Shown: in pieces, positions 11,044 through 21,860 of the stretch
Layout: the number at the start of each line of letters is the position of its first letter
Numbering within the stretch: position 1 is the stretch's first letter
NCBI GenBank assembly: GCA_033629205.1
Contig: CM066164.1
Coordinates: 25,572,954-25,636,953 of the forward strand
Direction: 5' to 3'
Length of the DNA: 64,000 bases
DNA from: Lithocarpus polystachyus
Taxonomy: Eukaryota; Streptophyta; Magnoliopsida; Fagales; Fagaceae
Position numbers and translations under genes: made by a program
Notes under the pieces: generated by a model
Seen by the model: the letters and a program-made list of their open reading frames with translations, nothing else
Databases searched by the model: none
What the model was told of the DNA's origin: nothing

Positions 11044-12423
11044 CTAATTATTTTGACATTTCTCTCGGACAAAATACATATTACCTACTTTAACATCAAA
11101 CAAGAACCGATAATTTGTTTGCTGAAATGCCCCTAGAGCATTTGGCCCTTGTTCAGGAATAGGTAGGATAAACATGCATAGAATATTTTTGGTAACATAT
11201 GAGAAGATTCGATTTGGATCAAGCTCTAGCTTTGCTCCGAGAAAATGAATTGTCAATGATGGTAATGGTATATTTTTAGTTTGCTGCACGACTTTATAGC
11301 AAAGGTCATATGGTATGTCTGAATGTGGCATAGGATTCCAGTTATATGCCCCCAAGTATCTAACTATCTCATCTCTGACAACTTTATAGGCATTCTCAAC
11401 AAGAAAAGTTATTGCAGCTCCTGTATCAATAGAAAACCCACCACTTGAATCACTTCTCAATTGAAACTCTATTTTATCTATTGGAAGATCATTTCCATTC
11501 ATGCTAATTTTCAACACTTCCACATAGTACCTATCTTGGTCGGGTATTATTGGTGTTGTTTGTACTATTTCTTGATCATTTCCTTTAATTTTTGCATCTT
11601 TGCCAAAACTTAAATATGTGTAGGTTCCTGGTATATCATTCCATGAAGGAAGGCAATATGAGAAACGTAGGTCGGTGTCAGCTTCTAGTTGCCTAAGGAT
11701 TGATCGTTTTCCAACTCCTAAACCAAACAACCCTGATACTATATTTTTAGATCCTAAATTTTGAACAAATAATATATTTTTATTGTCCAAGCCAACCCCA
11801 AAAACTACATTTTTGTAGCTTATGGATCCTCCCCCATCTAAAGGGAATGTGAATGTTTCAGTTGAAATATGACCCTTAGTGTAAGTACCATCACTATAGA
11901 TATTCTCATAACTGCATAAGTTCTCTTCACATATTTTGGGAACACAAAGTGGATCATCACAAGATAAGCGATGGTATGTCCCGGACAAATGGTAATTGAA
12001 ACTTCCACCTCTTATAGGGAAACAATTTTCGCATCCTTCACCTTGAACCCATGTTTCAGCAGAAGCAGTATCTACTAACAATAGTGCAGAATATGGTGGT
12101 GTGCCAATGTTCATTTGAGCTATATATAAATTTCCCAAGGAATACTCTACCTTAGGTTGTAGTGCTTGAATTCCTTGGTTTGTTGAGTTGATTGCATCTA
12201 CAAAACTCATCGATTTGAAATGCAGAGCTCGAGCTTTAGAAAGTTTAGCAATTCTAAAGTGTTTTTCTAGTAGGCTAAGATTTTTTGGGAAAAGTATTGA
12301 ATCAATGGAGTATCTTGGGATGAGCTTGATGCTAAAGCCATTGGTTCCAAGACAAGTAAGCAAGAAAATAAGCAAGGTTAATAAGAAGCAAATTGGTACA
12401 TCAAAAAGGTTTCTAGTACCCAT
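11044..12423 (-). CDS. Aspartic protease, nepenthesin-like (pepsin family A1)
   Basis: This is an intact, intronless gene for a 459-residue secreted or vacuolar endopeptidase of the plant atypical A1 family. A hydrophobic signal peptide (about residues 8-29) is followed by a propeptide with the family motif LIPRYSIDS. The N-terminal lobe has VDTASAETW with catalytic Asp118, and a flap Tyr in YSDGTYTKG near 176. The C-terminal lobe has SIDTGAAITFL with catalytic Asp333. Many cysteines lie between residues 131 and 170, as in the nepenthesin insertion. The first active-site motif reads DTAS rather than DTGS, which may alter activity, although both aspartates are kept. The start is the first ATG before the signal peptide. 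Relatives cleave extracellular or vacuolar proteins in defence and development. The substrate here is unknown. Confidence 0.92.
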   Translation of the reverse strand: MGTRNLFDVPICFLLTLLIFLLTCLGTNGFSIKLIPRYSIDSILFPKNLSLLEKHFRIAKLSKARALHFKSMSFVDAINSTNQGIQALQPKVEYSLGNLYIAQMNIGTPPYSALLLVDTASAETWVQGEGCENCFPIRGGSFNYHLSGTYHRLSCDDPLCVPKICEENLCSYENIYSDGTYTKGHISTETFTFPLDGGGSISYKNVVFGVGLDNKNILFVQNLGSKNIVSGLFGLGVGKRSILRQLEADTDLRFSYCLPSWNDIPGTYTYLSFGKDAKIKGNDQEIVQTTPIIPDQDRYYVEVLKISMNGNDLPIDKIEFQLRSDSSGGFSIDTGAAITFLVENAYKVVRDEIVRYLGAYNWNPMPHSDIPYDLCYKVVQQTKNIPLPSLTIHFLGAKLELDPNRIFSYVTKNILCMFILPIPEQGPNALGAFQQTNYRFLFDVKVGNMYFVREKCQNN

Positions 12424-12608
12424 ACTCTGACTCTTTGGTTATGTGTTCAAAAATATGCCACATGTTATATATAAGTGATAGTTGAAACCACTTAGGTGGT
12501 GCATTAACTTTACAATAAATGTTATCTCTTTATAAGGAAATTTATTTAAACTTTTTTTTTTTTGGAGGCTGGAAACTTCTATCTATTACTCCTACATCTA
12601 TTACAAAT
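12424..12608 (-). promoter_or_regulatory. Probable promoter of the aspartic protease gene
   Basis: On the minus strand, a TATATATAA-like box lies at about 12465-12474, some 45 bases upstream of the start codon, in the right place for a plant TATA box. The same stretch, together with the first codons, recurs in decayed form at 47806-48035. That shows the promoter was duplicated along with the gene 5' end. Confidence 0.6.
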
Positions 12609-12617
12609 TATTATATA

Positions 12618-12794
12618 GGGAAATGCTAACGAGTGCCCTAAGGGCACTCATTAAAAATCTATTTAAAGAAAGTTTTTATGGAAAATGTAAAAAAAGTAAT
12701 TAATATTTTGACAGCTTTTTTCATTTCCCATAAAAGTGGAATTTTTTTTTTTTTAAATGAATTCTTGATGAGTGCCCTCTCATTAGCAATTTCC
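12618..12794. mobile_element. 177-bp MITE with 9-bp target duplication
   Basis: The inverted ends are GGGAAATGCTAACGAGTGCC and, from the right, GGAAATTGCTAATGAGAGGG. Perfect 9-bp duplications TATTATATA sit at 12609-12617 and 12795-12803, a length typical of Mutator-type insertion. It lies about 190 bases upstream of the protease start and may affect its promoter. Confidence 0.85.
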
Positions 12795-12803
12795 TATTAT
12801 ATA

Positions 12804-13358
12804 TTATAAAAGTTTGATCTTAAAACTGGCACATTTAGACGTGTTCCTTTTCAAAGAATACTACAATGGCGTGTGGCATCTTCCTACAATCAGTTGGTAT
12901 TATATGGGTAAAAATACACCACATGAAAAAAGTTGGATACAAAAACTGGAGGATGCATAATATAATGACATTTGGAATCTTCCTACATTTAGTTGGTATT
13001 ATATGGGTAAAAAACAGCAACAATGTGTAAAAAAATTATTTGTACATGCCAATATGTTTGTCATAATACTATACACATGGCATATAATTTAAAATTTTTA
13101 ATAAAGTAAATGCATGTCTTTAGTATTCATGGTCCCGTTTTTATTCTTATTTATGACCATTAATTCTTAATAATTTGTTATTTGCCTATTAATTTTCCTA
13201 CCCATTTCCCTTCCCATGGCTATTTTTTTTTTCGATTCTCAAAAAAAAAAAAAAGTATTTTTTTTAAATCCTTCTAAAAAAAAGTTATTTTTTTAAATGC
13301 ATTAATTGAATAATATATTTGCAATGACTATAAAAATGTAGAAGCACTACTAAATTGA
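12804..13358. repeat. AT-rich spacer with a short direct duplication
   Basis: A unit of about 50 bases containing TCTTCCTAC, AGTTGGTATTATATGGGTAA occurs twice, near 12868-12920 and 12963-13015, about 96 bases apart. The rest is AT-rich with A and T runs. No gene was seen. Confidence 0.55.
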
Positions 13359-13655
13359 GGCTGTGTTTGGTTCAATGTAAATTGAATGCAGGGGAAAGTG
13401 AATTCTCGTAAGGAAAATAAAATCCAAGTGTTTGGTTCTGCAATGGAAAATAGTCTAGAAAATGATTTTTGGTGTTTGGTAACATTCTGAAAATGCTATT
13501 TTCCTACAAATTTTTCACATTTTCTCAGCCATTTTCTTAGCTCCCAAACAAATTTTATAATAGAAAAATTTAAGATATACACTTAAAAATCAAAGAAACA
13601 AAAATCAAAAAAAAAAAAAAAAAAATCAAAGAAACAAGACCAATTGGGAGAGAGG

Positions 13656-13658
<3 letters not shown>

Positions 13659-13698
<40 letters not shown>
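13659..13698. repeat. (GA)n microsatellite
   Basis: An almost pure GA/AG run of about 38 bases directly abuts the minisatellite that follows. Confidence 0.9.
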
Positions 13699-13699
<1 letters not shown>

Positions 13700-13963
13700 G
13701 GTTCGGCTCGTGGGTGAGAGAGATCGATTCGGCTCGCGGGTGAGAGATCGGTTCGTGGGTGCGACGAGATCGGTTTGTGGGTGCGACAGAGAGATCGGTT
13801 CGTGGGTTGCGATAGAGAGATTGGTTCGTGGGTGCGACGAGATCAGTTCGTGGGTGTGACAAGATCGGTTCGTGGGTTACGACAGAGAGATCGGTTCGTG
13901 GGTGCAACGAGATCGGTTCGTGGGTTGCGACAGAGAGATCAGTTCGTGGGTTGCGATCTATTT
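13698..13963. repeat. Minisatellite of GATCGGTTCGTGGGTGCGAC
   Basis: About ten diverged units of 20-32 bases share the core GATCGGTTCGTGGGT followed by GCGAC or TGCGAC and an optional AGAGA spacer. It is GC-rich, unlike the flanks. CpG-rich arrays of this kind inside plant transposons are usually methylated. The long frames across it translate the repeat and are not genes. Confidence 0.8.
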
Positions 13964-14317
13964 TCAGGCGGCGCGATCTCGCCGGTACTGGGATGTGACG
14001 AGACCGGTGGGATTTGGGGTTGGGGGCGGTGGTGCTTCAGGCGACTTCCTATCGCCGGTGCTGGGGTGGGTTGCTCACTCTCTCTTCTTGCTCTTTCTCC
14101 CTCTCTCTTTGCTGTTTCGATCTCTTTTCTATTTTCCTGGGGTGTAATCGGTTTGAAGGTAAAACTGAAGCTGAATTGGTTTTACAGGGGAAAGGCCACA
14201 TTTTACGGTCAACGCAGGATTGCAATTCCGTTTGACCAAAATTTCAATCCCTACCAAACACACATGAGAGCGTAAAAGCATTTCCGGAAACTATTTGAAG
14301 CCAAAACAAACGCAGCC

Positions 14318-14984
14318 TTAATGAAAAACATGTAATAAAATGAAATGTTGTTGAAAAACACATTGCTTGGAGTCTTGAATTCTTAATTAAAAGATTTCTA
14401 AAATAACCTCCTAATTAAAAGAAGAAATAACTGCAAAATAATGGGTTAATGATTACTTTAAAAGGAAAAAATAATTAGAAAAACTACATTTTAAATGATG
14501 GGCGGCACCTAATTATGTTAAGTTTAAATTTAATTTTGTGTTTTGTAAATTTTACAATCAATCTCCTAAAAAATATGGGCCTTCCACCTAATATATATAT
14601 ATATATTGAGAATCCACGTTGAGAGATCTTTATATAATTCTGTTTATTTTAAATTAACGAATTAATGATGGTAGATATTTTTTACACAAATTAAGGTGAT
14701 TTTTTTGAATAAAATATTTTTTTGGTCTCTAAGCTATATCCCAAGTTTGTTTTCCATCCCTAAACTTTAGAAAGTTCTTGTTTCATTCTTAAACTTTATA
14801 AAAAGTTTTTTTTTTAACAGTTTAGAGAAAAAAAATAAGAATGAAAAAATATATTTTTTCAATAATTTAAGGACAAAAAACAAATTTGTTTAAATTTAGG
14901 TACCAAATTAGAATTTTACATTTTTTTTTTTTTTTTGGTTGGAATGTCCATTAGTCCATTATGTGCTAACCCTACTTGAATGTT
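14318..14984. other. AT-rich spacer
   Basis: This stretch consists of long A and T runs with a TATATATATATAT tract at about 14591. Part of 14720-14910 (AAACTTTAGAAAGTT..., then a reversed echo) resembles the arms of a decayed foldback element. There is no gene. Confidence 0.4.
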
Positions 14985-16600
14985 GATCCAAAGTATTCAC
15001 ATCCCTACGCTCTGTTTGTTCCGTTGGATAACCTTCTATAAAGATAGTCTTTCACATTTTTCAGTATTTGGTAGCACAAAACAAAATTGGTTAATGGAGA
15101 ACTATTTTTAGTCAACGGAAAACCATAATAAAAATAAGGCTTATTTTCTATAAGTTGTTTTCCAAATTTTTTTTTGGGAAAACATTCTCTTTCTCACACA
15201 CCACATCTCCTAGAAATATTATATTTTTCTTTAGCCACTATAGCCACGGAAAATAGAAATATTTTTGGCGCCTACTCTCTCTCACAGTAAGCTCTCTCAG
15301 TTTTTCTCTATTTCTTTTGCTTTTTCTCTACTCTCATACTCTCACTATCTCTCCATCTGGTCTCTCCTCTTTCCACAGATCTCTCTCTATCTGTATCTCA
15401 TGGTTAATTGCTCTTCCTTGCAATGGAAATTATTTCATTCCTCTCTACCGAAACTCTAATTTTATTAGATAATCAGTGTTATTGTTTGGTGGTGTTTTTT
15501 TTTTTTTTTTCCCAATGCTATGTTAAGTGGTTTTTGAAGGTTAGTTTTGTTCAACTCTCTATTTTTATTTGATTTCTATTTGTACATGTTGGCTGTACAC
15601 ATATTTGATTGAAATCAAGGGAGGATGGCTAGGATAGGATGCGTTATATTTGAGCTTGATTTTATTTTCTCTCAGTTTGATGGATATCTATCTGGACTGC
15701 TGCAGAATTTTGAGCTTGATTTTAGTTTTTCTCGCTGTGAATTATGCAGATTGTGTAGTGCTCTAAATTACGGTAAATTAATAATTTTTGTTATATAATG
15801 AATTGTAATTGTTTAGGGGAATTGCATTTTGTCGCAAATTCATTATGCAGATTATGTAGTGATGATACATTATGCTAATACATTATGTAAATACATTATT
15901 TTTTGATAAAATATAAAAAGTTGCTAAACAACGTAACAAAAGAGCCAAACCTACAAACCAAACAAAGTGGCATACAGGTATTAGATTCTTGTCTTTATGT
16001 TTGGGGAATTAGTAATATTGAAGAGTAGTGGTTGAACATATAGTAGACAATGGACGGGTTTGAGGAAAATATGCTTACATTTGCATTTGACCATTTGAAT
16101 GGGGATGAAAAACAAGCAAAGTCATTCATGTTGAAAAATGACAAGCCCTGTAGACAATGGTTATAGAACTTCTTTGACAACTATTTAAGCCAATTTTGAT
16201 TATGTAGGTGCATTTTTGTTAGAATTTGGGCGTTTCTATTTGGACAATTTGGCATTTTGGTATTTATCAAACTATTTGTACTAGATTATTTTGTAGGTTA
16301 AACTATTTAGCCTATATGGCATTTTGAACTATTTGAAATGGAGCTTATGGTTATTTTGAATAATGAGAAGAATGGATATTTTGAATTATTAGCTTTGAGA
16401 AATTTCATATTATACGTGTTTTGAATTATATAAGAAATGTTACAAAAAGTTTGTACATATCAAATACTAGAAAACATTCTTAAGCTCATTTTCAAGGTCG
16501 TTACCAAACACTAAAAAATGAGATAGTTTTTCAAAAAATGTTATCTTGAAAAATGACCCATTTTTCAAAAAATATTAATGCTGAAATAAACCGAATGCTA
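14985..16600. mobile_element. Possible DNA transposon with GTTTGTT-type ends
   Basis: The left edge (GCTCTGTTTGTTCCGTTGG) and the reversed right edge (GCATTCGGTTTATTTCAGC) are weakly similar. The segments just inside carry AAAAATG and TTTTTCAAAA tracts common at the ends of plant non-autonomous elements. The interior has a CT-rich block (15270-15400) and a TGAGCTTGATTTTA repeat at about 15650 and 15710. No target duplication was established. Confidence 0.35.
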
Positions 16601-16602
16601 AT

Positions 16603-17057
16603 CTTCATTTGGTAAAAAACAAAGGATATGCCTGCTTCAAGGCACCACATTTAGAATACAAATCAATAATTGCCGTATAAAGATTGAGATTTGAACTTAC
16701 ACCTTTTCTATATATACGACTATAGAGAATTTTTCCACCATCCAAATTAGCTGTTTGAGCAAAAACCTGAAAGAGCTTAACAATTCTTGAATCATATCAA
16801 AAACCGATTGAACAATTTCAACATCACCTCAACATCACCCATTTTACCACACATATCAACCAATGAGGTAAGAACCAACCAAAGCATCGATCATAACCCA
16901 TACCTAATCCAAATACACCCCTTGAACACATTTTCAAATTTCTTGTTTCTATACAAGCTTGAATTATACTTGCCATATTTACCGCACTTGGCCCACTCCC
17001 CAAGCGATACATATCGAAAAACAGACCAAAAGCCACATTAACATCAGCATCGACAGC
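16603..17057 (-). pseudogene. PPR protein gene fragment
   Basis: Reading the minus strand, a stretch translates as DVNVAFGLFFDMYRLG, then PSAVNMASIIQACIETRNLK. After stops and shifts it resumes with NLYTAIIDLYSKCGALKQAY (about 16630-16690). The spacing and the IDLYSKCG motif are those of pentatricopeptide-repeat proteins, which bind organelle RNAs. Several frame changes and stops and the lack of both termini make it a relic. A non-autonomous hAT abuts its upstream side at 17066, and reading past that element (17653 onward, minus strand) gives a possible continuation. I am fairly sure of the family but not of any orthologue. Confidence 0.6.
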
Positions 17058-17065
17058 CCCTTTAG

Positions 17066-17644
17066 TAGGGGTGGCAATTCGTGTTCGCGTGTCGGGTTCG
17101 TGTCGTGTCAACTCATACGTATCCGACTATATGGGTCAACACTAACCCGACCTGTTTATTAAACGGGTCAAGATTACTCAACCCTAACACGACCCATTTA
17201 TTAAACGGGTCAATCGTGTCGACCTATTTATCTAATTTTATCAAAATAAAAAAAAACATTTATGAAAAAACAAACAAATAAATATTTTAAATATAAAATT
17301 CAAAATTAATGAGTAACTGTATCACAAATAATCATTCAAAACTAAAGCATATCTCAATATCATAAATAATCAATCACAATATGTCAAAGAAAATAAACTA
17401 CAACAACTAATAAGTTTATATACCTAGGGTTTGAATGGTATATTAGTAAAATTTTATTTAATTAAACGAGTCAGACGGGTTAAACGGGTTCCATAGGTTG
17501 AACCCTAACCCAACCCGTTTATCAAACGGGTCCGTTGTGTCAACCCGAATATGACACGAACCCATTAAGCCTCAACCCATAACCTGCTAATTTCGTGTCG
17601 TGTCGTGTCGGGTTCGCGGGTCGTGTCCAATTTTGCCACCCCTA
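17066..17644. mobile_element. Non-autonomous hAT, TAGGGGTGGCAA family
   Basis: This 579-bp element has near-perfect inverted ends TAGGGGTGGCAAT and, from the right, TAGGGGTGGCAAA. It is flanked by the exact 8-bp duplication CCCTTTAG (17058-17065 and 17645-17652). Subterminal tracts of GTGTCGGGTTCGTGTCGTGTC at both ends and repeats of AAACGGGTCA are hAT-like binding arrays. It carries no transposase and has landed in PPR-related sequence. Confidence 0.92.
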
Positions 17645-17652
17645 CCCTTTAG

Positions 17653-18000
17653 TTACCAACAATTTTTGTTATTAGCAAACCTTTTCTATATATAACTACA
17701 AACTAAAGAACACTAACCAAAATAAAGTGGAATGAAAACCAATTTTGATTTCAGTATTTTATGCCCTGTGCTGTACCAACATTCTCATTAAAAAAAAATC
17801 AAGATTTAAAAGATCATTAATAAATAAATAGAATTAAAATCATTGAAACTTATCACCCATACATAAGAGAAGTTACCTATTTATTAAGGTAAATCATCGA
17901 TGCCAAAATTATTTTTGCTATACACTACTTGGTAATTACTTAGCTTATTATTCATAAAGTTCGTACGGATTTCTTTTTTTCTAAAAAAAAAAAAAAAATC

Positions 18001-18003
<3 letters not shown>
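17653..18003. other. AT-rich spacer
   Basis: No gene was found. The first 40 bases may continue the PPR relic on the minus strand. A 15-base A run precedes the microsatellite. Confidence 0.4.

Positions 18004-18050
<47 letters not shown>
18004..18050. repeat. (CA)n(TA)n compound microsatellite
   Basis: About fourteen CA units are followed directly by about nine TA units. Confidence 0.95.
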
Positions 18051-18051
<1 letters not shown>

Positions 18052-18128
18052 CCCTAATTATTATTCTTTAGTAGAAATATTTCAAAGTTCACATTTTTTT
18101 TTTCATTCTTAATTAATACCCTGTTTCT

Positions 18129-18130
18129 AA

Positions 18131-18193
<63 letters not shown>
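18129..18193. repeat. (AAT)n microsatellite
   Basis: More than twenty uninterrupted AAT/TAA units, a length likely to be polymorphic. Confidence 0.95.
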
Positions 18194-18196
<3 letters not shown>

Positions 18197-18324
18197 CAAT
18201 TCTCTGATCTGAGAAATAATTAAATTATGTTAACTGTCTCTGTGGTATGGTTTTTAACATTTTCGCGTTCATCGTGGAAAATGTAATCAATCAATGGCAG
18301 TGAAAATTCGGTTTCAGTTCACCA

Positions 18325-18525
18325 CCGTGAGAAATTATACAGTCCTCTGGTGGACCATGTCATCTGTCCACCATTCCATTAAAAAACTCTCACTTGTTTA
18401 AAATTACTGAGTCAGTGTTTTAAAAAAAATTTCTACTTAGCAATTTTAAACAAGTGTGAGTCTTTTAATGGAATGGTGGACCATGTTACTTGTCCACCAT
18501 GTAGACCTTATAATTTCTCCACCAC
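18325..18525. mobile_element. Foldback MITE
   Basis: Two arms of about 80 bases, centred on a 30-base spacer, are inverted copies. The left arm has GGTGGACCATGTCATCTGTC and CCATTCCATTAAAAAACTC. The right arm carries their complements with a few differences. The whole would fold into one long hairpin. No target duplication was fixed, since AGAAATTATA also pairs across both edges. Confidence 0.7.
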
Positions 18526-18529
18526 CGCA

Positions 18530-18640
18530 TACCCTTGGTGCAGTGGTCACTCCACAAGTATAAATGTTTGTGGGGTGTGGAGGGGGAAAGGGTTAGGGTT
18601 CAAGTCTCCAGGAGGGAATAACAACAAACAGGTTGTTATT
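18530..18640 (+). mobile_element. tRNA-derived SINE
   Basis: An internal RNA polymerase III promoter is recognisable: A-box-like TTGGTGCAGTGG (18535-18546) and B-box-like GGGTTCAAGTCTCC (18596-18609), about 50 bases apart. This is the tRNA-like head of a plant SINE. A related copy on the opposite strand lies at 40845-40945. The 3' limit is unclear. Confidence 0.65.
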
Positions 18641-19599
18641 CATTGAAGCTAACTCTGATTCACATCTTTTATATTTTTTTGATCGTTTTTATGAATACGC
18701 ATTTCAAAATCTAACCAATTCCAACATAATATGTGGAAAGTAGCATTTTCAACAAAATTTGGCTTACTGTAGTTACGTGAGACACGAATTTGGACCCAAA
18801 ATTTTTTCATAATGAAAATACTAATACTATGTTCTACAACTTTCTTGCTACACATTCAAGTGAAAAACAAGATAAATGACAAAATCCTTCGTCTGAGGGT
18901 ATTAAAAACTATTCATGAAAAACAGTAGGTACAAAAATTTACTTTAGAATATTTAGGACTGAACAAAGGTTCAGCAATATGTTACTCAGAATTAGATTTA
19001 TACTACAAATACTCCCAACTGGTATGAATTTCTAAATAGTACCCCTCTATTTCAAACCCGTCCACTTGGGTATATCAAGCCCACTTGCAAGACTCAAAAT
19101 ATGAATTAAACAAATTTGAGCAAATATTTAATTTACATTTGTGAACAGAGAAAATCTCCACATTATTCACAAGCTCAAAATACAGAAAAAAAAAAAAAAA
19201 AAAACTTTGTTGGATATTAGTTATTACAACCCATTCCATCCACATGTTTATATAATCCATTGGATTGCCTCAAGGCCATAGATATTGCAATACTTTTACA
19301 CTAAATTTTCATATGAATTAATTAAATATAATTGATCCTAGACATCGTCCTAAATATAATTCATCTAATTCTAGCAAACAACTAGTGCACATGCAGATTG
19401 ACACAAAAATATAGGAGTAATGGTAAAAGAAACTCACCTAATGGGATTCAGATTAAATACAGTTTCCAAAAAAACGATCATGAAGAGCTGAAAACATTTT
19501 TTAATAAATACCCAAATAGGTCACAATATACCTAAGAAGAAGGAAGAGTTTGTTTTTAAGAGGGATAAAAGTGATTTTTTTTATTTTATTTGTGTTAAT
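18641..19599. other. Intergenic stretch without recognisable gene
   Basis: This is AT-rich sequence with a 20-base A run at 19184-19203. No coding similarity, inverted repeats or RNA gene were recognised. Confidence 0.4.
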
Positions 19600-19607
19600 A
19601 TTAGACG

Positions 19608-19732
19608 CAAGGAAGTCAATACCGTACCAGAGGCTGTACCGGTTTGGCTACCGGTACGATATATTTCTGATACCGGTCAATACCAATGTACCGTTTCGAG
19701 TTTACCGCTATTTTTTATATTTAATACACACA

Positions 19733-19772
<40 letters not shown>

Positions 19773-20214
19773 CTCTATTTACCATAAAACATTACCTCCT
19801 GTTTACAATAAAACATTACTTCAATTGTTCATTGTATACGAAGAAAAAAAAACACAATATAAAAAATAAAAAATTTAATTGTTCATTGTATACAAAGAAA
19901 ACACATAATATAAATAATTAAGTTAACACAAACTACATAGGATCATCTACTCTCATCCATCAAAAGGATCTACTTCAGGGTCATAATATATATGAGTATT
20001 ACTATCCTACCCTTAAAAACTTGCCACAATTACCACAAAAAAAAAAAAAAAAAAAAACACAGCATTTTGTGTTCTGGTCTGATACGGCTAAAATTCGCCG
20101 GTACGGCCGGTATTTTTTCCGGTACGAAATAGGGGGGGTATATATACCGGTACGAGGCCGGTACGGTATGTATCGGCCAGTACGGGCCGGTACGGTACGG
20201 TATCGACTTCCCTG
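19608..20214. mobile_element. Non-autonomous hAT, CAGGGAAGTC family
   Basis: The inverted ends are CAAGGAAGTCAATACCGTAC and, from the right, CAGGGAAGTCGATACCGTAC. An 8-bp flanking repeat, ATTAGACG at 19600-19607 and ATTAGATG at 20215-20222, differs at one base. Subterminal arrays of CCGGTACGG occur at both ends. The middle has a CA microsatellite (19735-19770) and two copies of TTCATTGTATAC. There is no transposase. Confidence 0.88.
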
Positions 20215-21509
20215 ATTAGATGTGACTTTTTAGTTTACTAAAAAGTGATGTGGAGCATGCTGCCTCAGAAGTTTGCAAAATGCTTGTAGAAAAGTTTTTT
20301 TTTTTTGAGAATGACTTGTAGAAAAGTTTGTGTTTGTAACATTACTCATTTCGTAAATGTGAAAATATTATTTTAGTTCTTACATTTTAGGGTCACAATC
20401 AATTTTGTTCCAAATTTTCTGTAGCAGTTAATTTGGTCCCTATTATTTTCAACTTGGAGTCAGCTTGGTCCCTAGCGTTAACTTTTAATGGAAAATGTCT
20501 ACTTGACTAACTCATTGCAGTATTGGCACACTTCATGTCTACGTGGCCACTAAAATAATTTTTAAAAATTTTATTTAACATGTAAATAATGCCACATTAG
20601 CTGCATCTAAATGAAAACAAAAAATAATTAATTAATTTCTCAAATTTACGGATTGAAAAATAAAATCTCAAATCTTTCTTGGCCTTTGTTTGGATGCCAA
20701 GAAAACAAAGGAAAACACTTGAATTCCATCTAAATCCAACCCCAATCAAACTTCAAATCCAAAAAACTAAATAAATCAACTCCAATGGAAACCTACTAGC
20801 CACCAATACACTCAATATCAGAGAACCATTTTGCAAATCCAAAATAATTGAGGAACCCATTTTGCAAATTGGTGATGTTTGGTTTCTGAGACCACTTCTC
20901 AAGCTTACTACCACCGTCCACCACCACTAGTGATTGCCACTAGGGACACTGTGCATGTACCGGCCTTGTCTCTCTCTCCTTTTCTTTGTTCTTACCGAAG
21001 CATCATGGCCATGACTCTAGGATCAACTTCTCTTGCTGTTAACTGCCACCACCACCGTTGATGAAGATGCCTCAAATTGATCGTGTCTCTCTCTTTTTGC
21101 TTCTTTCTCTACTCCATTTGTTGCAGCCAAATCACCCCAAGCTTCATCTCACTTGTTTCGTCATTATGGTCTTCAGATTGCTTTGCTTGCCACCACCACG
21201 ATTAGTAGTAGACATGGTAAAATGGGCCAAAATTTGTTGATCCAACCCGAATTCGCCCGTTTTGACCCGGCCCGAACCCAAAATTTTTGGCTAGAATAAA
21301 AAATGGGCCAACCTAACCCGACGCAACTAACATGTGACCTGACTTGTGAAAAAACATTTCCTAAAAAATAATTTGACTACATTTCAAGGTGATAGGCGCA
21401 TAGACATAAAGGCATAAAGTACTGCACTGACACTACTTAGCTATTTAGTAGCCACCAGTAGCAATGTCCATGCTTCCATGTATTAAAAAATTATTTAATT
21501 AAAAGAAAA

Positions 21510-21860
21510 AAAATACAAAAAGCAAAAGCATCGATAACTACACGTATACACTACTAAACGTCTAACTCTAAGTAGTAGAGTTAAAAGTACAAAAGGCAAG
21601 AGCATTTAAAACTACATATCTACACTTCTAAATGTCTAACACAAAGTTAAATACTAAGTGTAGAGGAAAAAAATACAAAAGGCAAAAGCATTTACAACTA
21701 CACGTTTATACTACTAAACATCTAAACACTACGTTAAATACTATGTTGTAGAGCAAAAAAATACAAAAGGCAAAAAAATTTACAACTACACTTCTACACT
21801 ACTAAATGTCCAACACTAATTTAAATACTAAGTAGTTGAGTTAAATACTAGGACTAAATT
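21510..21860. repeat. Tandem repeat inside copy B
   Basis: Four diverged units of about 80-95 bases each contain ACAAAAGGCAAAAGCATTTA, CTACACTACTAAACGTCTAA and a TTAAATACTAAGTAG tract. Copy A has fewer units (6880-6990), so the array has changed in length since duplication. Confidence 0.75.

Larger units (their letters stand above)
13359..14317. mobile_element. Transposon-like unit with GGCTGTGTTTGG ends
   Basis: The left end GGCTGTGTTTGGTTCAA and the right end, reversed, GGCTGCGTTTGTTTTGG form short inverted repeats about 960 bp apart. The interior has a GA microsatellite, a minisatellite and a CT-rich tract. No clean target duplication was found (left flank CTAAATTGA, right flank TTAATGAAA). 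It is probably a non-autonomous DNA transposon. The open frames inside are low-complexity by-products of the minisatellite. Confidence 0.55.

Noticed and set aside
13775..14275. A 166-residue open frame over the minisatellite
   Set aside because: It translates the tandem repeat (repeated RDRFVG units), and overlapping frames on both strands are equally open, so it is a composition effect.
13359..14317. A 9-bp target duplication for the GGCTGTGTTTGG unit
   Set aside because: CTAAATTGA and TTAATGAAA do not match well enough, so the superfamily was left open.
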